Below, one piece after another: positions 10,480-22,797 of a stretch of DNA of 64,000 nt. How positions within the stretch are numbered: position 1 is the first letter of the stretch; every line of letters begins with the position of its first letter. This stretch comes from Diphasiastrum complanatum (taxonomy: Eukaryota; Streptophyta; Lycopodiopsida; Lycopodiales; Lycopodiaceae). Location: contig CM055106.1 in the NCBI GenBank assembly GCA_029204225.1, forward strand, positions 41,864,368 to 41,928,367. Reading direction: 5' to 3'. The position numbers were made by a program, and so were the translations under genes. The notes under the pieces are model-generated. The model saw only the letters and a program-made list of their open reading frames with translations. It searched no databases and was not told the origin of the DNA.

Positions 10480-11152
10480 TGTAAAAATTACAGCAAATAA
10501 GGATCCTAAAACACTTGAAATGATGAGGAAAACAATAGATTATGATTTCATAAGATTAGCACAAGTTGAACCATCAAAAACCTATGCTTGAACCTCGCTA
10601 AATGGCCCAAATCCTTGAAGAAGGCTTCACACGTGTGAAAGTACGGCCTCCCACAGTCTGAGTACTGTACACCAGACCTACATTCAATCCTATAATCATT
10701 AGTAATCACAAGTATTCAAACAATTATGAACATAGAGAGCAATTGCACCATTATGAGAGAAAAAAACATGAAATTGCTTGATTGATTTTGGTGAGATATC
10801 ATCACCTATATATACATGATCCATCACGGTTTTGGGCAGGTATGAGTAGCCCTAAACCTATCCCTAATGCTAATTTTGGTGGATCTTTCATCCCTACCAA
10901 GTTAGGGTTGGAATCTTGGAGATCCCTCAACAATGCAAAAATTACCAAAAATAGCTCCTATTTTTTTTCCCTTGTATCTAAGCATAATTTGGACTCATTC
11001 CAAAGGTTCTAACACTTAGGTCTACTTGAGAACATCCTTATGAATGGAATCCTATGCTATTTGGCACGTGTGACAAGCCACATCATGACCATCTAACTAT
11101 TTACAAGTCATATGACCAAAACTAGTCAAGCTAGAATTGTGAATTTTTAACA
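10480..11152 (-). repeat. Copia-1 5' LTR
   Basis: A 673-bp LTR nearly identical to 5003-5685. It contains CACACGTGTG at 10628-10637. GAGGG at 11153-11157 is the second target-site duplication copy. Confidence 0.93.
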
Positions 11153-11159
11153 GAGGGGT

Positions 11160-11460
11160 GGTGTGCCCTAAAAGGCCCTTTTATTGGGGAAAGGCCTTAT
11201 GTCGAGGGCAATAGCTCTAGGCAGAAAGCCCTTCTAACAAAAAAAAGGGCCAAGGAGCCAGATCTTCCTTGACCTGAAATATTCTTTACTTTTTTTTTCC
11301 ATTGTAATTTTTTTTTCATGCACCTTCCAACCAAGGGTGGTAGCCCAAGGCAAAAGGGTCAAGGAATCAAACTTTCCCCCTACATGAAAATATTGTTTAC
11401 TTTTTTTGTGGTAAATTTTTATATGCGCATTCCTAGCGGAAGGTGTGTGTAAAAAAGGTA
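11160..11460. repeat. diverged repeat monomers, right flank of Copia-1
   Basis: Two or more copies of the 4660-4915 unit, marked by GGGCAATAGCTCTAGGCAG and CCCAAGGCAAAAGGGTCAAG, each followed by a T-rich stretch. From 11461 to 11937 I see no gene. Confidence 0.5.
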
Positions 11461-11937
11461 AATTTTTTGCATGCATGCAATTTTTTTGTACAAAAATTGT
11501 GTTGTGCATTAAGAGGCAAGGTTGGAGAATGAGAGTTTGTCACTCTCACTTGTTAATTATCTCTATAGTGACCTCATTGTGGTTGAGTTGTTCTAGGTGC
11601 TCTGTAGCTATGGCTTTTGCTTGTGATTTGTGTGGTGGATCATGATTCCATAGTCATGGCCCTTTGCTTGTGATGGATCATGGCTTCATCTTGGTGGCTA
11701 CTGGCTTGTTCTTGGTGCTCCATAGCTTGCATAGTGAAGTTGTTGGTGGTGGATTCTAGAGGCATTTTGGCTATTTGTGCTAGAACGTGGAGGCATTGTG
11801 TTTCAAAGTTTGAGGCATTTTATGCCCATTGGTTGTGATTTGTCTAAAATCAAATTATGTCATAGCAAGGTCAGAGATTGACTTAAGATGAGAACCCGCC
11901 TTGAGTTGGTTGTCGACTTCTTTCTTTTGTTGGAACA

Positions 11938-12110
11938 TCAAACAAATGGAAGTAAAGAGTGCATTCTTAATGGCTATCTAACAAAAGATGCATACATGAA
12001 TCAACCATGAGGCTTTATCATCCAGGGCCAAAGAAATTTCGTATGCAAGTTGAAGAAAACTAGTATATGGCTTAAAGCAAGCCCCACAAACATGCTATAG
12101 TCATATCAAT
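11938..12110 (+). pseudogene. Copia reverse-transcriptase relic
   Basis: A short conceptual translation gives VKSAFLNGYLTKDAYMNQP, then a stop, then GFIIQGQ, then VCKLKKT. This is the Copia RT region that normally reads (D/E)VK(T/S)AFLNG..EE.YM.QP.GF. It contains stops and has no associated LTRs, so it is an isolated fragment. From 12111 to about 13000 I see nothing recognisable. Confidence 0.7.
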
Positions 12111-13012
12111 CTGTTTTATTTCATATCTTATAGCTTTTCACTTTACATTAAAGTTGAATTTCTTAATAGCTATAAGATCCCATATTATCGTAGCCCACCT
12201 CACTCTTAGAGATACCTAGCTCAACTACTAGATGATTATATGACTCAGAATGTATTTATGCAAGTACTGTTTAATCCTAGAACAACTTAGGTGATGTCCA
12301 TGCCCTATCATATATAATCTTTGTCCCAAACCACTCTCTTGTAAGAACTCCCAATATGTAACTTGCAATGATTAAGAAGATACGGTAAGCCTGTAACTTG
12401 TAGAGAACACCTCAAATAGCTAGAATGAGATTTTATTCCAACAAATGCAATCTAACCAAGATCCACTAACTAAAATCCATCCACTCCCCTACAATAGAAC
12501 AGGGACTGCTAGATATCATCGCACATTCCGTAGGTTGTGCCATCAAAAACTATGGATAGATCAATTAGATCATACTAGTTTTAAGTTGAAGTTACAAAAG
12601 TAAGTTGTTTGAGGAATTAGTGTTAATGGTTAATGCTACTGTTAATGGATCTTAGTGTTAATTGTGGATCATGAATGCATGTTGGATTTTGATCTATGCT
12701 ATCGCTCTCATGGAATCGAACCTCCACGTGACATCTAACCTCGTCTCCTTGATGGTTGTGTGCTTGGATCTAGGGTTGAGGTAGAATAGGAAATAGCCCC
12801 ATTACAATGGTGGGAACAATTTTAAAAGAAAAGATAGTATGGGTTAAGCCTTGGTATTAGTGTGTAGGACCTTTAGATTAGAAGTTCAGTTGTTTTTGGT
12901 GTGCATATAAGAATAATCTCACTATGATTCTGTTCACAAACATATACCTATATTTAGCAAATTCTTTCACAATTATAAATTTGGTGTTTTCCTATTGGAA
13001 ATGGTGAATTGA

Positions 13013-14580
13013 TGCAACCATTCTCTGGCATTTTCCGAAGACGAAGCGAGGGCCGAAATAAAAGTGTTCGTTCTTGCTACGAAGTTTGAAGATGACACAT
13101 GATAGATTACTACAATTTCTAGACTGAGAATGAGCAGAAGTAGAGAGTAGCGTTAGCATTATGTTATCACTATCAGCTATGCGTGAAAGTCCACCAACGA
13201 GCAGAACATAGCAACTTCTGTAAAGAGGAGCGACAAGCTGCCAACGAGCAAGACACTGATCAACTCACTCAATACAAAGCACAAATACAAAATGCTCTCA
13301 GTCCTTCCATCTTTGATTGTTGCATTGTCTTTGTTGATTGCTGATAGAATGATTCATGGTCTGTGATTTGTAGTCATTTGCTTAGGATTCTACGAAATAC
13401 AAATTTTGCAAACAAATACACAAAAATCAGATTTTTTACATGGTATCAGAGCGGATTCTCTAAAGCAACACAATATGGCTGCAACGATCAATACAAGAAT
13501 AGCAAACAATCTTGATGGCATGAACTACAAAATATGAAAGTTCAAAATCAAAACGTTTTTGAAGAGTGAAGGCATCTGGTCAGTGACCGAACTCATAGAA
13601 GAACAGCCTCCAAAGGGAGACCCGAGGAGAGCTGAATGGATCAGAAAGGATGAACGTGCCATGGCAATCATCGTTTCATCCATAAACAAAGAAATACTCA
13701 TGCAGATTGAAGACTGTGAGGGCAGCCATGAAGCATGGGAAAGACTGAAACAGAAGTACAAAGTGAGGATTGCCGCTTCAGTGATGCACCTACGCAATCA
13801 GTTGCAATCTATGCGATGGGATGGCAATCAGTTGGATCAGCATGTCGAGAGGATCAGAATGATCTTCGCTCAGCTTGTTGCATCTGGACAGGAGCACCAG
13901 GTCCCAGCAGTTGATGTACTTTATGAAAACTCTACCTACGTCCTATTAGCCATTGAGAATGTTGATTCTGAGCTTACCAGACATGACATTCGAGCGAGCT
14001 ATTATTCTTGTTGCTGATGAGAGATGAAGGAGAAGGAAGCAGTGACCAGGAGAAGGCTCTTTTCACAAAGGAAAGAAGAAAAACAAGAACAAGCCTAGAT
14101 TCGACAAGGCAAATTCAAAGTCTTTGAGCAGAGGCAATGACAACCAACAAACTTCTTCCTGCGATCACTGTCGGGACACACAACCAATAGATGCTGGTTC
14201 AACCCAACAATACCTTGGATGCACTGCAAGAAGAAGGGACATTTTGCATATGAGTGCAGATTCAACCCAAAAAGAAAGAACAAGACCGAAAAGGCGAATG
14301 TTGCAAAGTCATCGAAAGATGTAGACAAGAGCAACGAAGCCTTCACAATATTTGATGAGGCTTCAACAAGCTATTCAGAGCAAGATTACGATGTAGTCAT
14401 CGATTCACGAGCAACCTCACACATAACCTGCAACAAGAAAGTCTTGATCAACTACTGAGAACTCGAGAGCAACAGAGTAGTGATTCTAGCTTCAAGTACA
14501 GTTCACTAAAAAAATCTTCTAATCTCATGCGTAGCAATGAAGATATGAAGCGGATTCTAACATGTCATGAGGTAGTTTGT
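13013..14580 (+). mobile_element. Copia-E, truncated Copia element
   Basis: The element consists of an LTR ending at 13440 (start near 13013 is a guess), a primer-binding site TGGTATCAGAGCG at 13441-13453, and Gag from the ATG at 13475. The Gag has an early stop near 13530, then an open stretch 13559-14017. A CCHC knuckle, CKKKGHFAYEC, is near 14222 and a protease-like VIDSRATSHITC follows near 14395, where the catalytic DSG has become DSR. Homology ends near 14580, where the UDT transposon copy A begins. Integrase and polymerase are absent, so this is a dead fragment. Confidence 0.75.
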
Positions 14581-14747
14581 TTCTATGACTCTTTCATTCA
14601 ATAAATGAAAGCCCAAGTTGGGCATTAGTACATGTATTTGAGCTCCCAAATTCATAAAATGGAACAACATTTTATATATCAATGGATATTTTTCTATCAA
14701 TTCTATACATGTGCAATCTATATCTGTTCTGTGCTATCTATATTTTT

Positions 14748-16446
14748 CTATTCTTTATTTAGTATAATAACATCATCCTTAGCACCATCATCGACAATGG
14801 GTGGCTGAAGCCTTGTCCTCGCCAGTATGCTCAGGATAATTTCTTGCCTAAATCTGTACACCTAGCTTGATGTGTATTTAGAAGTTTAAACTGCAAGATA
14901 GAATAATCACATACTAGTTACGGTTAGAAAAATTCACAGAATAGAAAAACTAATCACGATTCCAAAACCAAGAATAAACAGAATAAATTACCTTTGAAAT
15001 ATCAACATCCTGTTGAAGACTGAACCCTTCAAAAAATAACTTTGCATTATACAGAGTGTACCACCCACAGTTGTTTGTTGCTAGGGTGAATGCAAAAAGT
15101 TCAGCACACAAGACATCAATTAAGAGACATAATACATTAGAATGAAACAAATACATTAGAATGTTGTTTTTATGATGATGTTAAAAAAGATAGAATTTAC
15201 CTCCGGAGTAATGATCTGGCATCCTGTTGCCTAGCCAACACCTTTTTGAATATATTTACATATATTTGGCAAGATCAAATCAATATCCTTATGCGTATTA
15301 CGAGCCGAGTTCATCTGAACACAAAACACTTTAATAGCATTATCTACAGATCTCTGAATAGAGATTAGGTTTAAACTCCAGTGCTCACTGCAAAATAAGA
15401 TAGAGGGTCCATTAGCTGCAATTCTGAGATGATAAAGCCAATGATAAAGCTATAAACAACAAGAAGCATTTAAATTGTCTTACTTGGTATGATAAGGCAT
15501 GAGTAGGTATTTTGTAGCTGGTGTGAATCCACTAGTCAAACACTGTGCCAAAGTGTCGTTATTATCCTTGATTGCCTGCAGCAACAAAAAATTGTTGAGC
15601 ACAAGGGTGTGACCCCAGACTCTATCATAGGATCATTGATAGAATCCCGTCTATTTAGATCCAAATGATCAATAGCCTTATAATTTATACTGAAATCAAG
15701 TTTCTCTAATCTAAAACAAAATGGAATTCCAATTCTATCTACAACATCAGATATGTCACTCTCATATTTAAGATACTCATCCGAATCTATATATGTATAA
15801 AAATCTGAACGAGTTGGAGGAGGTGGATGAGAAGTATCTACAATAGTAACAGGATTATCCAAAATTGTTGTAGCTATGTTTACAACCGAATCTAGTGCAA
15901 CAGTATCAACAACATGAGATTGTGGAGAATTTGTAATAATAGTCCTCCTAACTTTCTTCGGTGCTCTCTTGGGGGCTGGCTGCTTCCTAGGCCTCTTAGT
16001 TGGGAGGTCAGTCCTATCCATTGGATCAAGTCTGAGAGCAGATGGCTCACTCATATATAATTTGGAGTATCTATGTCGCATCCTATATAGTAGTTAGAAA
16101 TCTTTAGACATTATCATAACTCTCTTGGCATGCATATTAAGCAAAAATGAGTCTTCAAAGAAAAGGCTCTAATAATCCTCAACAGCCTCTGAAGGCACTG
16201 AAGTGCCCTGAGTGTGAATCGAACTAAACTACCAAGATTTTTCCTAGTGGTGTGGCAGACAAACACGATAGAATGGAGCTTTTGTAATTAATAGATTGGT
16301 TGGCCTCTAATATTTTTGAATATCAGAGAGCCACCTGCCGCGGTTGCATCTCTAGTGTGAGCAGGAGGATTTATGGCAATGACAGGGGCTGAGGAAGCAT
16401 CAGCAGAGAAGAAATTTTTCTTTGTCTGCTTTCTCCTCTCCATAGA
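14748..16446 (-). pseudogene. UDT gene 2, copy A: Ulp1/C48 SUMO-protease-like
   Basis: The gene starts MERRKQTKKNFFS near 16446 and ends at 14748. A basic, proline-rich segment (TKRPRKQPAPKRAPKKVRR, near 15970) looks like a nuclear-localisation signal. A C-terminal papain-like Ulp1 domain is spread over several exons: TKYLLMPYHT at 15485-15560, EHWSLNLISIQRSVDN near 15370, VQMNSA near 15315, then NNCGWYTLYNAKLFFEG near 15030-15075, ending RFRQEIILSILARTRLQPP near 14840. In C48 proteases the HW histidine, a following Asp and the CG cysteine form the catalytic set, after a glutamine. Here His and Cys-Gly are present, and Asn stands where Asp is usual. A stop near 15235 and loss of the Gln region point to decay. 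Introns have GT..AG ends where checked. It is divergently transcribed from gene 3. Confidence 0.7.
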
Positions 16447-17197
16447 GGTAGTTTGAGGGATATCGCACTTGTGTGCGATGAGCGAGATAGGAAGGGGAGG
16501 GGAGCAAAGCGGTCGCAAAGAAGCAACACGTATGGAAATTCTGTATGGGTATACTGAACCTGTGCACAAGTAGTATGAGTAGTATCAGAGTATATAGTAA
16601 AAGGAGTGCGCAAGAGCAATGTGCGGAGACTACGGTACGATATATCAGACCTGTGCGCATGAAAGGTAGTAGGTCGAAATGCACATGAGCTAGTGGTGCA
16701 CAAGAGTGATATATATGTGGAGCAAAAAAAAAAGTGAAAAAAATGTCTCGTAGATTGTGACTTTTATATCTGGGTTCACACGTGCAAAAGCACGTCTTGT
16801 CGCACATGCGATTTGTCACTTCGTACGGTAGTGACACGTGTTCCCATTTTCAAGCAATGAGCACATGACACATATTCGGTTGTCATTTCACACGTGTGAA
16901 GTTGTCATTTCACATGTGTGTAAATGTACAAACAAATGGGGAGCCAACACGTGTGAAAAAATTCCCTATAAAAGGCGTGCAACCCGATTAAATTTTTGCT
17001 TTTTTTTCTCGATTTTCACGACATATCGCTCTTGTGCACGCTATTTGTGTTATTTGTTGTCGCTTGCCATCTACCTGTGCACAAGTGCAATATACCATTA
17101 TTATCTTCTATACATATCCCTCTTGTGTTTGCTCTTTACAATCTCTTTTCTTTGGTTTGCTTATCTCGTGCACAGGAGTGATATCTGCCCAAGACCA
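16447..17197. promoter_or_regulatory. UDT divergent promoter, copy A
   Basis: The region separates genes 2 and 3. CACGTG occurs at 16779, 16835, 16891 and 16948, mostly inside longer ACACGTGT palindromes. A TATA-like CTATAAAAGG at 16966-16975 faces gene 3. Both leaders carry copies of a GTGCACAAGWGYRATAT motif: near 16465 (reverse), 16560, 16695, 17020 (reverse), 17080 and 17170. The arrangement is roughly symmetrical about the CACGTG cluster. The same layout is seen in copy B, so it is a conserved part of the element. Confidence 0.65.
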
Positions 17198-17961
17198 ATG
17201 GCGTCGACCTCCAAATCTAGCCGTGACAATAACCTAAGTGCATTTCTTACTGAGTTTGGAATTACTAAGAACTTAGACTATTTTCACTCCGAGGAATAAC
17301 ATTATCCCTCACAAACATGTTTTCAAGACTGTGCAACCCAATTCAAAAGTATTTTTTGACCACTATGTTAGATTCAAGGATATAGTTAGTATACCTGTTA
17401 TCTCCATAGGTCCACTCTGCTTCATGCATTTTACTGATCTTGTTCATTTCTTCTCAAGAAGAGACTGGATAGAATGTTTACTAATTCGTTTGAGCAATTC
17501 AAAAACACTTTGATGTGTTCTTATTGTAATAAGCAATGTCGTTTTGTTGAATACCAAACTGGTTTCATACTTTTCTTGTTAGTTCAGATCCTGAATGATG
17601 AGGAAGTTGCTGCTTCTGATCCTCAAATTGCATCATCCTCAGTTCAATCATCCTTTAAAGACATTAGTCACTTCCTTATCGACACCTATGATAAGGATAA
17701 TGATTTTTTTGATGTAATACTAAAGTGCGTCAGGATTCTTTCATTGGCTCTAATATTACTGCTGATGTATCAATGTTTGGAGATGAATCTAAATGTTTTT
17801 TAATTTGCATGTGTATCATATAAATGACGATGTACTCTACTTATATTGAACTTAGTGGAAACAAGGATAATGCACATCTATTAGATGCATACTCAAGTAG
17901 CGAATTTCTTCATGACAATACAGGCATAGAAGCAGATACAAAAGCTGATAATGAACAGTGA
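17198..17961 (+). pseudogene. UDT gene 3, copy A: unrecognised protein
   Basis: The ATG at 17198 opens MASTSKSSRD, then SAFLTEFGITKNLDYFHS. Frameshifts follow. Recognisable remains shared with copy B are LDRMFTNSFEQFKNT, then MCSYCNKQCRFVEYQTGF (a CxxC pair), then DISHFLIDTYDKDNDFFD, and an acidic tail ending at 17961. I do not recognise the family. The start is chosen because it follows the shared promoter and matches the start in copy B. Confidence 0.5.
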
Positions 17962-18517
17962 ATACTTTGTATTCTATTATTATACAATCAATACATTTAC
18001 ACTAAGTACATATCATTTAATTATGATGCTCCTTGCTCTTGCTCTATGAATTTGCCAGCAATTCTGAACTTGTCATGATTTGATGACAATGATGACTGAA
18101 TGTCTTTGTTATTTTCTACTCAGCAATCATCTGATTTCTCTCTTCTTGTATGAACATGCATGCTTTTCTAAACTTGTTGTATTGTGTGAATTTTGTTATT
18201 TGTCAAATCTAACTCTACGGTAGAACCACTGAAACAATTGACAAATGTAGTTTCATTTTTCATTGGTTCCTCCATGTTGTATATTTCGATGAAATGCTGC
18301 CCGTGCTTGCCAATGTGACTTCTCCATCCCTTGTGATGACCAGACACTCAGGCTTCCATATGTGTTTGCAAAAAGTGTTGTATGATCGCTTAATATGTGC
18401 TACAGATGTCAAAATCATAATGTCAATCATACTATTTGGATCTAAATATATAGGAAAAATAAAAAGCATCTTGAAAAATTTATACTAACCATGTAATGAG
18501 TGGTGATCTCCTCCCCA

Positions 18518-20566
18518 TTATTTTGATACTGCATCAACAAACTTGACACAAGTATTTTGTACAACTTTCTTATCAATATAAGGGAAATTATCTTTTCTTA
18601 GAATTTCAATCATACTATCAAGCTTCTTCCATAAGTACTCTAGTTTTGCTGCTCTTCTCAAACTCCTGAGTGGCAGCAATGATATTTCTCCAGAATGAGT
18701 GTTGAATATCAGAAGCATAATCAGTATGATTTGATAGGAATCGACGTGCTTTTGCTCCTCCTATGCTTGGCTTAGTAGGCATATTTCCTATCTTTCCTGA
18801 AAGCTTTTCATCTTTTTGAATTTGACATGTCCCTTATGAAGTCCTGCTTTTGATAAAACATCTTCTAATCGAGAGATAGCTTTTTTTTGTGGATGATGCT
18901 GGCTTACTATTCCAAACAAAAATTATATGAAGATAAATGATCTTTTCTATTAATCTAACTTCTGCATGAATAGTGCAAACATGCACATTTTTTCAAAAAA
19001 TAGACAGCACAGGCTTCCAGTTTGGATTTGCATATTCTCTAGTAATTCATGTACTCCTAGTAACATCTTTTGCCATCTTCATGCATACAAACAAGGGTGT
19101 TAAGATGTAGAGCACCGTGAGAGACATTATACATGCATTTCAATGTTTTCAAATCACTTGCTAAGTGTCATTCAACATTGAAGTCTCCAACTCCTGGAAC
19201 ATTGAGAAACCCTCCATCCATATGGTCCTTGATGATCCTAAGATAAGATGTTCTTGAGAATATTCATGATAGTATATCATGATCCTCCTTCAGCACCTGT
19301 CCAAAGAACTAATCAAACTTTGTATACTATGAATTAATACTATCCATTGAATCTAATGTAATAATGAGACTAGTTACCTGAAATGCTGCCAACCACCATA
19401 TATCATTTTCGGACTGGACACTGAATCTGAAATTTTTTTGGTCCATTGTTTGTGATAGTGCACCATTCATGGGAGTTATACTAACCCTCTCCATCTTCTG
19501 CCCTTTCACAATTTTTGACTCATCTAACTTAAGTACTATGATTATTTTGTCATTCACTTTTTCAAAAGTTATATCAATATAGAATGTGACGATGTATCTC
19601 AACAAGTAATTCAGATCAACAAATAAGTTGTTTGATGAATTATAGGATATTTACCTTCCATCAGTTTCATACAACTCTTCAATATGAAATGGAGTACCAA
19701 TGATCTTATGCATACCTATGTTTAATGTATCTCTCTCTTTCTTCAAGTGATATGACTTTTCTTTCGAACTTGCTTAAAATCTTCTCTAATAAGTTTAAAT
19801 ATTATTGCATATGCTTCCCTGCTAATACGTGCAAAATCACAAACACCCTGAACTATAGTCTTATCTAAATTTTTTGAATGTCCACCATCAAGGACTCTGT
19901 TATTTTGCACTTTACATTTGAACTCTTATTGTTCATCATGATACACTCACTGGATTTTCCTATCAATATTGAGCCCAATGACATTCCAAGTGAAGCATTG
20001 TCCTTAATATTTCGAGAAGCTACTAATACAGATCTGCAAAAAAAAAAATAGATAGTTAGCAAAATATCACCATAGCTGCTATAAATCCATATGTTATTGA
20101 TCAAGTTACAAAAATCAGAATATGCTTACTTGTGCACGAATCCTTCTATTTCGATAACCTCCTTTTGAAAGTATTTGAATATCCTTGCAACTTTGTCGCT
20201 TTCGCTTCTTATTTCCAGCCTTTTTCTTAGCCAATTCCACATCCTTTAGTAATTGTAAGATTTCAATTTGAATAGATTGTAAGATTGACTACATTTGCTC
20301 GAGTTCTAATTTGATATCAATTGTTATCTTCTATAATAATTCATTATTTCTTTTAAATTGTTCATTTTCCTCTAAGATCTTTTGGAGAAGACAATCTTTA
20401 TTCTGACAATAAGAGGATATCTGTATTACCTCACATTCTAAAAAGTGAATTTTGTCATATAAAGTTGTTTTCCATGGTTCTTCAATCTCTCACAATATCC
20501 TAGTAATCCAATATGCCCATTGCATATCCATGTAGCTAGATAAGTTATTAAAGAGAATGTGGGATG
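18518..20566 (-). pseudogene. UDT gene 4, copy A: coiled-coil protein with candidate DDE core
   Basis: Pieces match copy B: ICNGHIGLLGYCERLKNH near 20500, NIKDNASLGMSLGSI near 19990, IIIVLKLDESKIVKGQ near 19520, GALSQTMDQKNFRFSVQSEN near 19440, and a C-terminal LWKKLDSMIEILRKD near 18610. Several stops and frameshifts interrupt it. The N-terminal end is cut by the Copia LTR at 20574 and continues inverted at 49634. From 17962 to 18517 lies the tail of the element between genes 3 and 4, a stretch that copy B has mostly lost. The likely role is transposase; see copy B for the argument. Confidence 0.55.
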
Positions 20567-20573
20567 AGTCAAA

Positions 20574-21512
20574 TGTAGGAAAATATTAAATATTCTTCCA
20601 CAGAGAACACGATGCGAGTTCGAATAAATCAAACTAATATCAGTGTCTTCAATCGCAATTTTATCTGATCTATGTACTAATAGAACAATATATATTCTGA
20701 TTGAATATGCGTGCAAAAATTATATGCGGAATCTTAAGACCATTTAGACAATAAGAAACTATTGATCAAAAAATGAATTTTTATAACTCTAAATCTGATT
20801 CATCAATATACATCTCTTGTTGTCTTATTTCGTTGTTGTGTCTTTGATTGAGTGAGTTACAACGAGTAGTGCATACGTATTTATATTGCTACAGGACAGG
20901 TCTTTTGGCCTTTTAATATTGTGACAGTAGAAATCTAGCCATTTATGACGGTTGATATTCAAATAGACACTCTGTCTCCAGGTTCAAATAAATTCTGTTC
21001 GCAAGTATTTCGTTACAGTCCGTCTTTTCGTTTCAGCTTCGTTTTTCGCGAATTGTTTGCGACACTTGTCTCTTCGCGACATTTTTGTCATTCATGAATT
21101 GTTCGCGACAGATGACAATTCTTGAGCTCGAAGGAAGCTAGAATATTTCACACACTATTCGAGATAGTTTTGCGACAGGTGAGCTTAAAGAACAATCCAG
21201 AAGATTTTGCGACTTGTTCGCAACAAATTCACGACATTTGAGACTTGAACAAGAAATAGAAAATTTCACAACAAGATTCTATTCGCGAATCTTTCAAGCT
21301 TCAACAAGAAAGCCACGAGCTTCCACAAGACACTACTTCGTGAATCTTTCACAAATATTTCGAGTTGACTACAAGACAAATTTCGCGAATCTTTTCGAGT
21401 TGGTCACAAATAGAAAAGTTTTGAGTTCGTGTTTGTTTCTTTCTCATCCTTTGTCAAGTAAACTATGCACTTTGTTGGTAGAATCAAGATCTGTCTGATT
21501 AGTTGTTCTACA
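20574..21512 (-). repeat. 3' LTR of the split Copia (Copia-CD)
   Basis: A 939-bp LTR, TGTAGG...TTCTACA on the plus strand. It is the reverse complement of the LTR at 49635-50608, including the AAAGGCCAAAAGACCTGTCC region and a run of GCGAA/TTCGC motifs. TCAAA at 20569-20573 is its target-site duplication; the partner is TTTGA (reverse complement) at 49630-49634. The polypurine tract TTTGAGAGGGAGC lies just inside at 21513-21525. Confidence 0.9.
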
Positions 21513-22089
21513 GCTCCCTCTCAAAGTGGTAGTTGGATTAACCCCAATCTTCTTCGTTGTTTCTCAAACAAAGCCTTACGTAGTGGCTTTGTAAAGATAT
21601 CAGCTATCATTTCCTCTGTGGGTATGAAGACTGTCTTCAGTATCTTCTTCTCGACTAAGTCCCAAATCACATGATACTTGATAACTATGTGCTTCATTTT
21701 CGAGTGAAATACAGGATCTTTTGTAAGATAGATTGTTCAAGTGTTATCCATTAACAAGACATAAGGTTTAAAACTAGATTCATCAAATCCTTCCAATATC
21801 TGTTTGATCTAGATCAGCTCGTTTGCCATCTTGGCTGCTGCTACATATTCCACTTCAAAGGAAGATGGAGCTACTGTTGTTTGCTTCTTGCTAATCCAGA
21901 GTATGGCTGCACCAGATTCTAGAGTACAACCTCCTGAAATACTTTTGCTATCATCCTTCATGGATGCCCAGCTTGCGTCACTGTAAGATTCGATGTGAAA
22001 TCCAGCTTCTTTCAAATAACACAGTCCATAGTCTTTCATTTCTTGGAGATATTGTAGTACTCTCTTTGCCAACTTCCAATGTAACAATC
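21513..22089 (-). pseudogene. Copia-CD RNase H end
   Basis: The minus strand encodes the 3' end of a Copia pol: LLHWKLAKRVLQYLQ, SYSDASWASMKDD, then SKKQTTVAPSSFEVEYVAA, then ADIFTKPL. SDASWA and the EAEY-like motif mark RNase H. There is at least one stop near 21740. The frame is interrupted at 22090 by Copia-2 and resumes at 37575. Confidence 0.85.
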
Positions 22090-22718
22090 TGTTAGAATTT
22101 AGCAATTTTCACATGGTTTTTGATGAATATTAGACATCTACGTGGATCCACACGTGTGAAATGACACTTGTAATATTCAGATCCATTGTGATTAGCTTTT
22201 ATTTGAGTCTAATATGACATATCCTAAATTATAGGAGTTAGGTCCTAGATTGTAGGAACGTAGAAGGTCAATGCAAACCACCAATGGATGATGTGGCAAA
22301 CTTGATAGATCTTATCCAAAGTGGATATGGATAAGTACAATGGATGCAGCTTAGAGAGAGATTATGGTGATTTTGTACTTGATCCATGATGGATTCATTT
22401 TTGAGCTAATGATGAGAAATCTTGGTTTGTGTAGCTATCATTGTGTTTTGACTCTCTTAAGCACTTTCTTTGTGGATGAATGCTTTGTAAATGATAAGTA
22501 ATCTATTTGTCTGTTATCAGGCCGTACAATAGCTGTACTTCACACGTGTGAAGCCGTGGATCATCTTTTTTGATTGTTCTTGCTTGAAATCACAAAGATT
22601 GTCAAGTAGAAGCTAGATTTGGAAGCTAGTCTTGATATAGATCAAGATCCCAAGCTACCAATCACTCTTTGTGATCATTTGTAGATCAATTTCAGTCCTT
22701 AAACTCTGAAATTTGACA
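22090..22718 (+). repeat. Copia-2 5' LTR
   Basis: A 629-bp LTR. It keeps CACACGTGTG at 22149-22158 and 22541-22550, while the right LTR has CACATGTGTG and CACATGGGTG at those sites, consistent with C-to-T decay at CpG. Two internal deletions relative to the right LTR explain the shorter length. Confidence 0.9.
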
Positions 22719-22797
22719 TGGTATCAGAGCCAAGTCAAAGAGCTTAGTTGATGATCCAAAAATCTTCATTTTGGTGAAAGCATTGGTGCTAGAGTCA

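Larger units (their letters stand above)
5003..11152 (-). mobile_element. Copia-1, near-intact Ty1/Copia retrotransposon
   Basis: A complete LTR retrotransposon in minus orientation. The LTRs are 5003-5685 and 10480-11152, both TG...CA. They differ by about five substitutions and a 10-bp indel by eye, so the insertion is recent. The primer-binding site TGGTATCAGATCC (initiator tRNA-Met type) lies on the minus strand next to the right LTR at 10467-10479. A polypurine tract GTGAGGAGGAG abuts the left LTR at 5686-5696 (minus strand). One uninterrupted ORF fills most of the interior. The 9672-10466 segment is the untranslated leader and has no other ORF of note. GAGGG duplications flank the element. 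It is the only element in the window that looks capable of autonomous movement. Confidence 0.95.
14580..20573 (+). mobile_element. UDT DNA transposon copy A (left part of a split copy)
   Basis: This stretch aligns by eye along its length with 41790-47330 (copy B). Both begin near a TCTTTCATTCAATAAATGAA sequence. Copy A lacks the left terminal repeat and gene 1. It has gene 2 (-), a divergent promoter, gene 3 (+) and gene 4 (-). It stops exactly at TCAAA (20569-20573), where a Copia LTR starts. The missing end of gene 4 and the right terminal repeat are found inverted at 48881-49634. The orientation given follows copy B. Confidence 0.75.
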
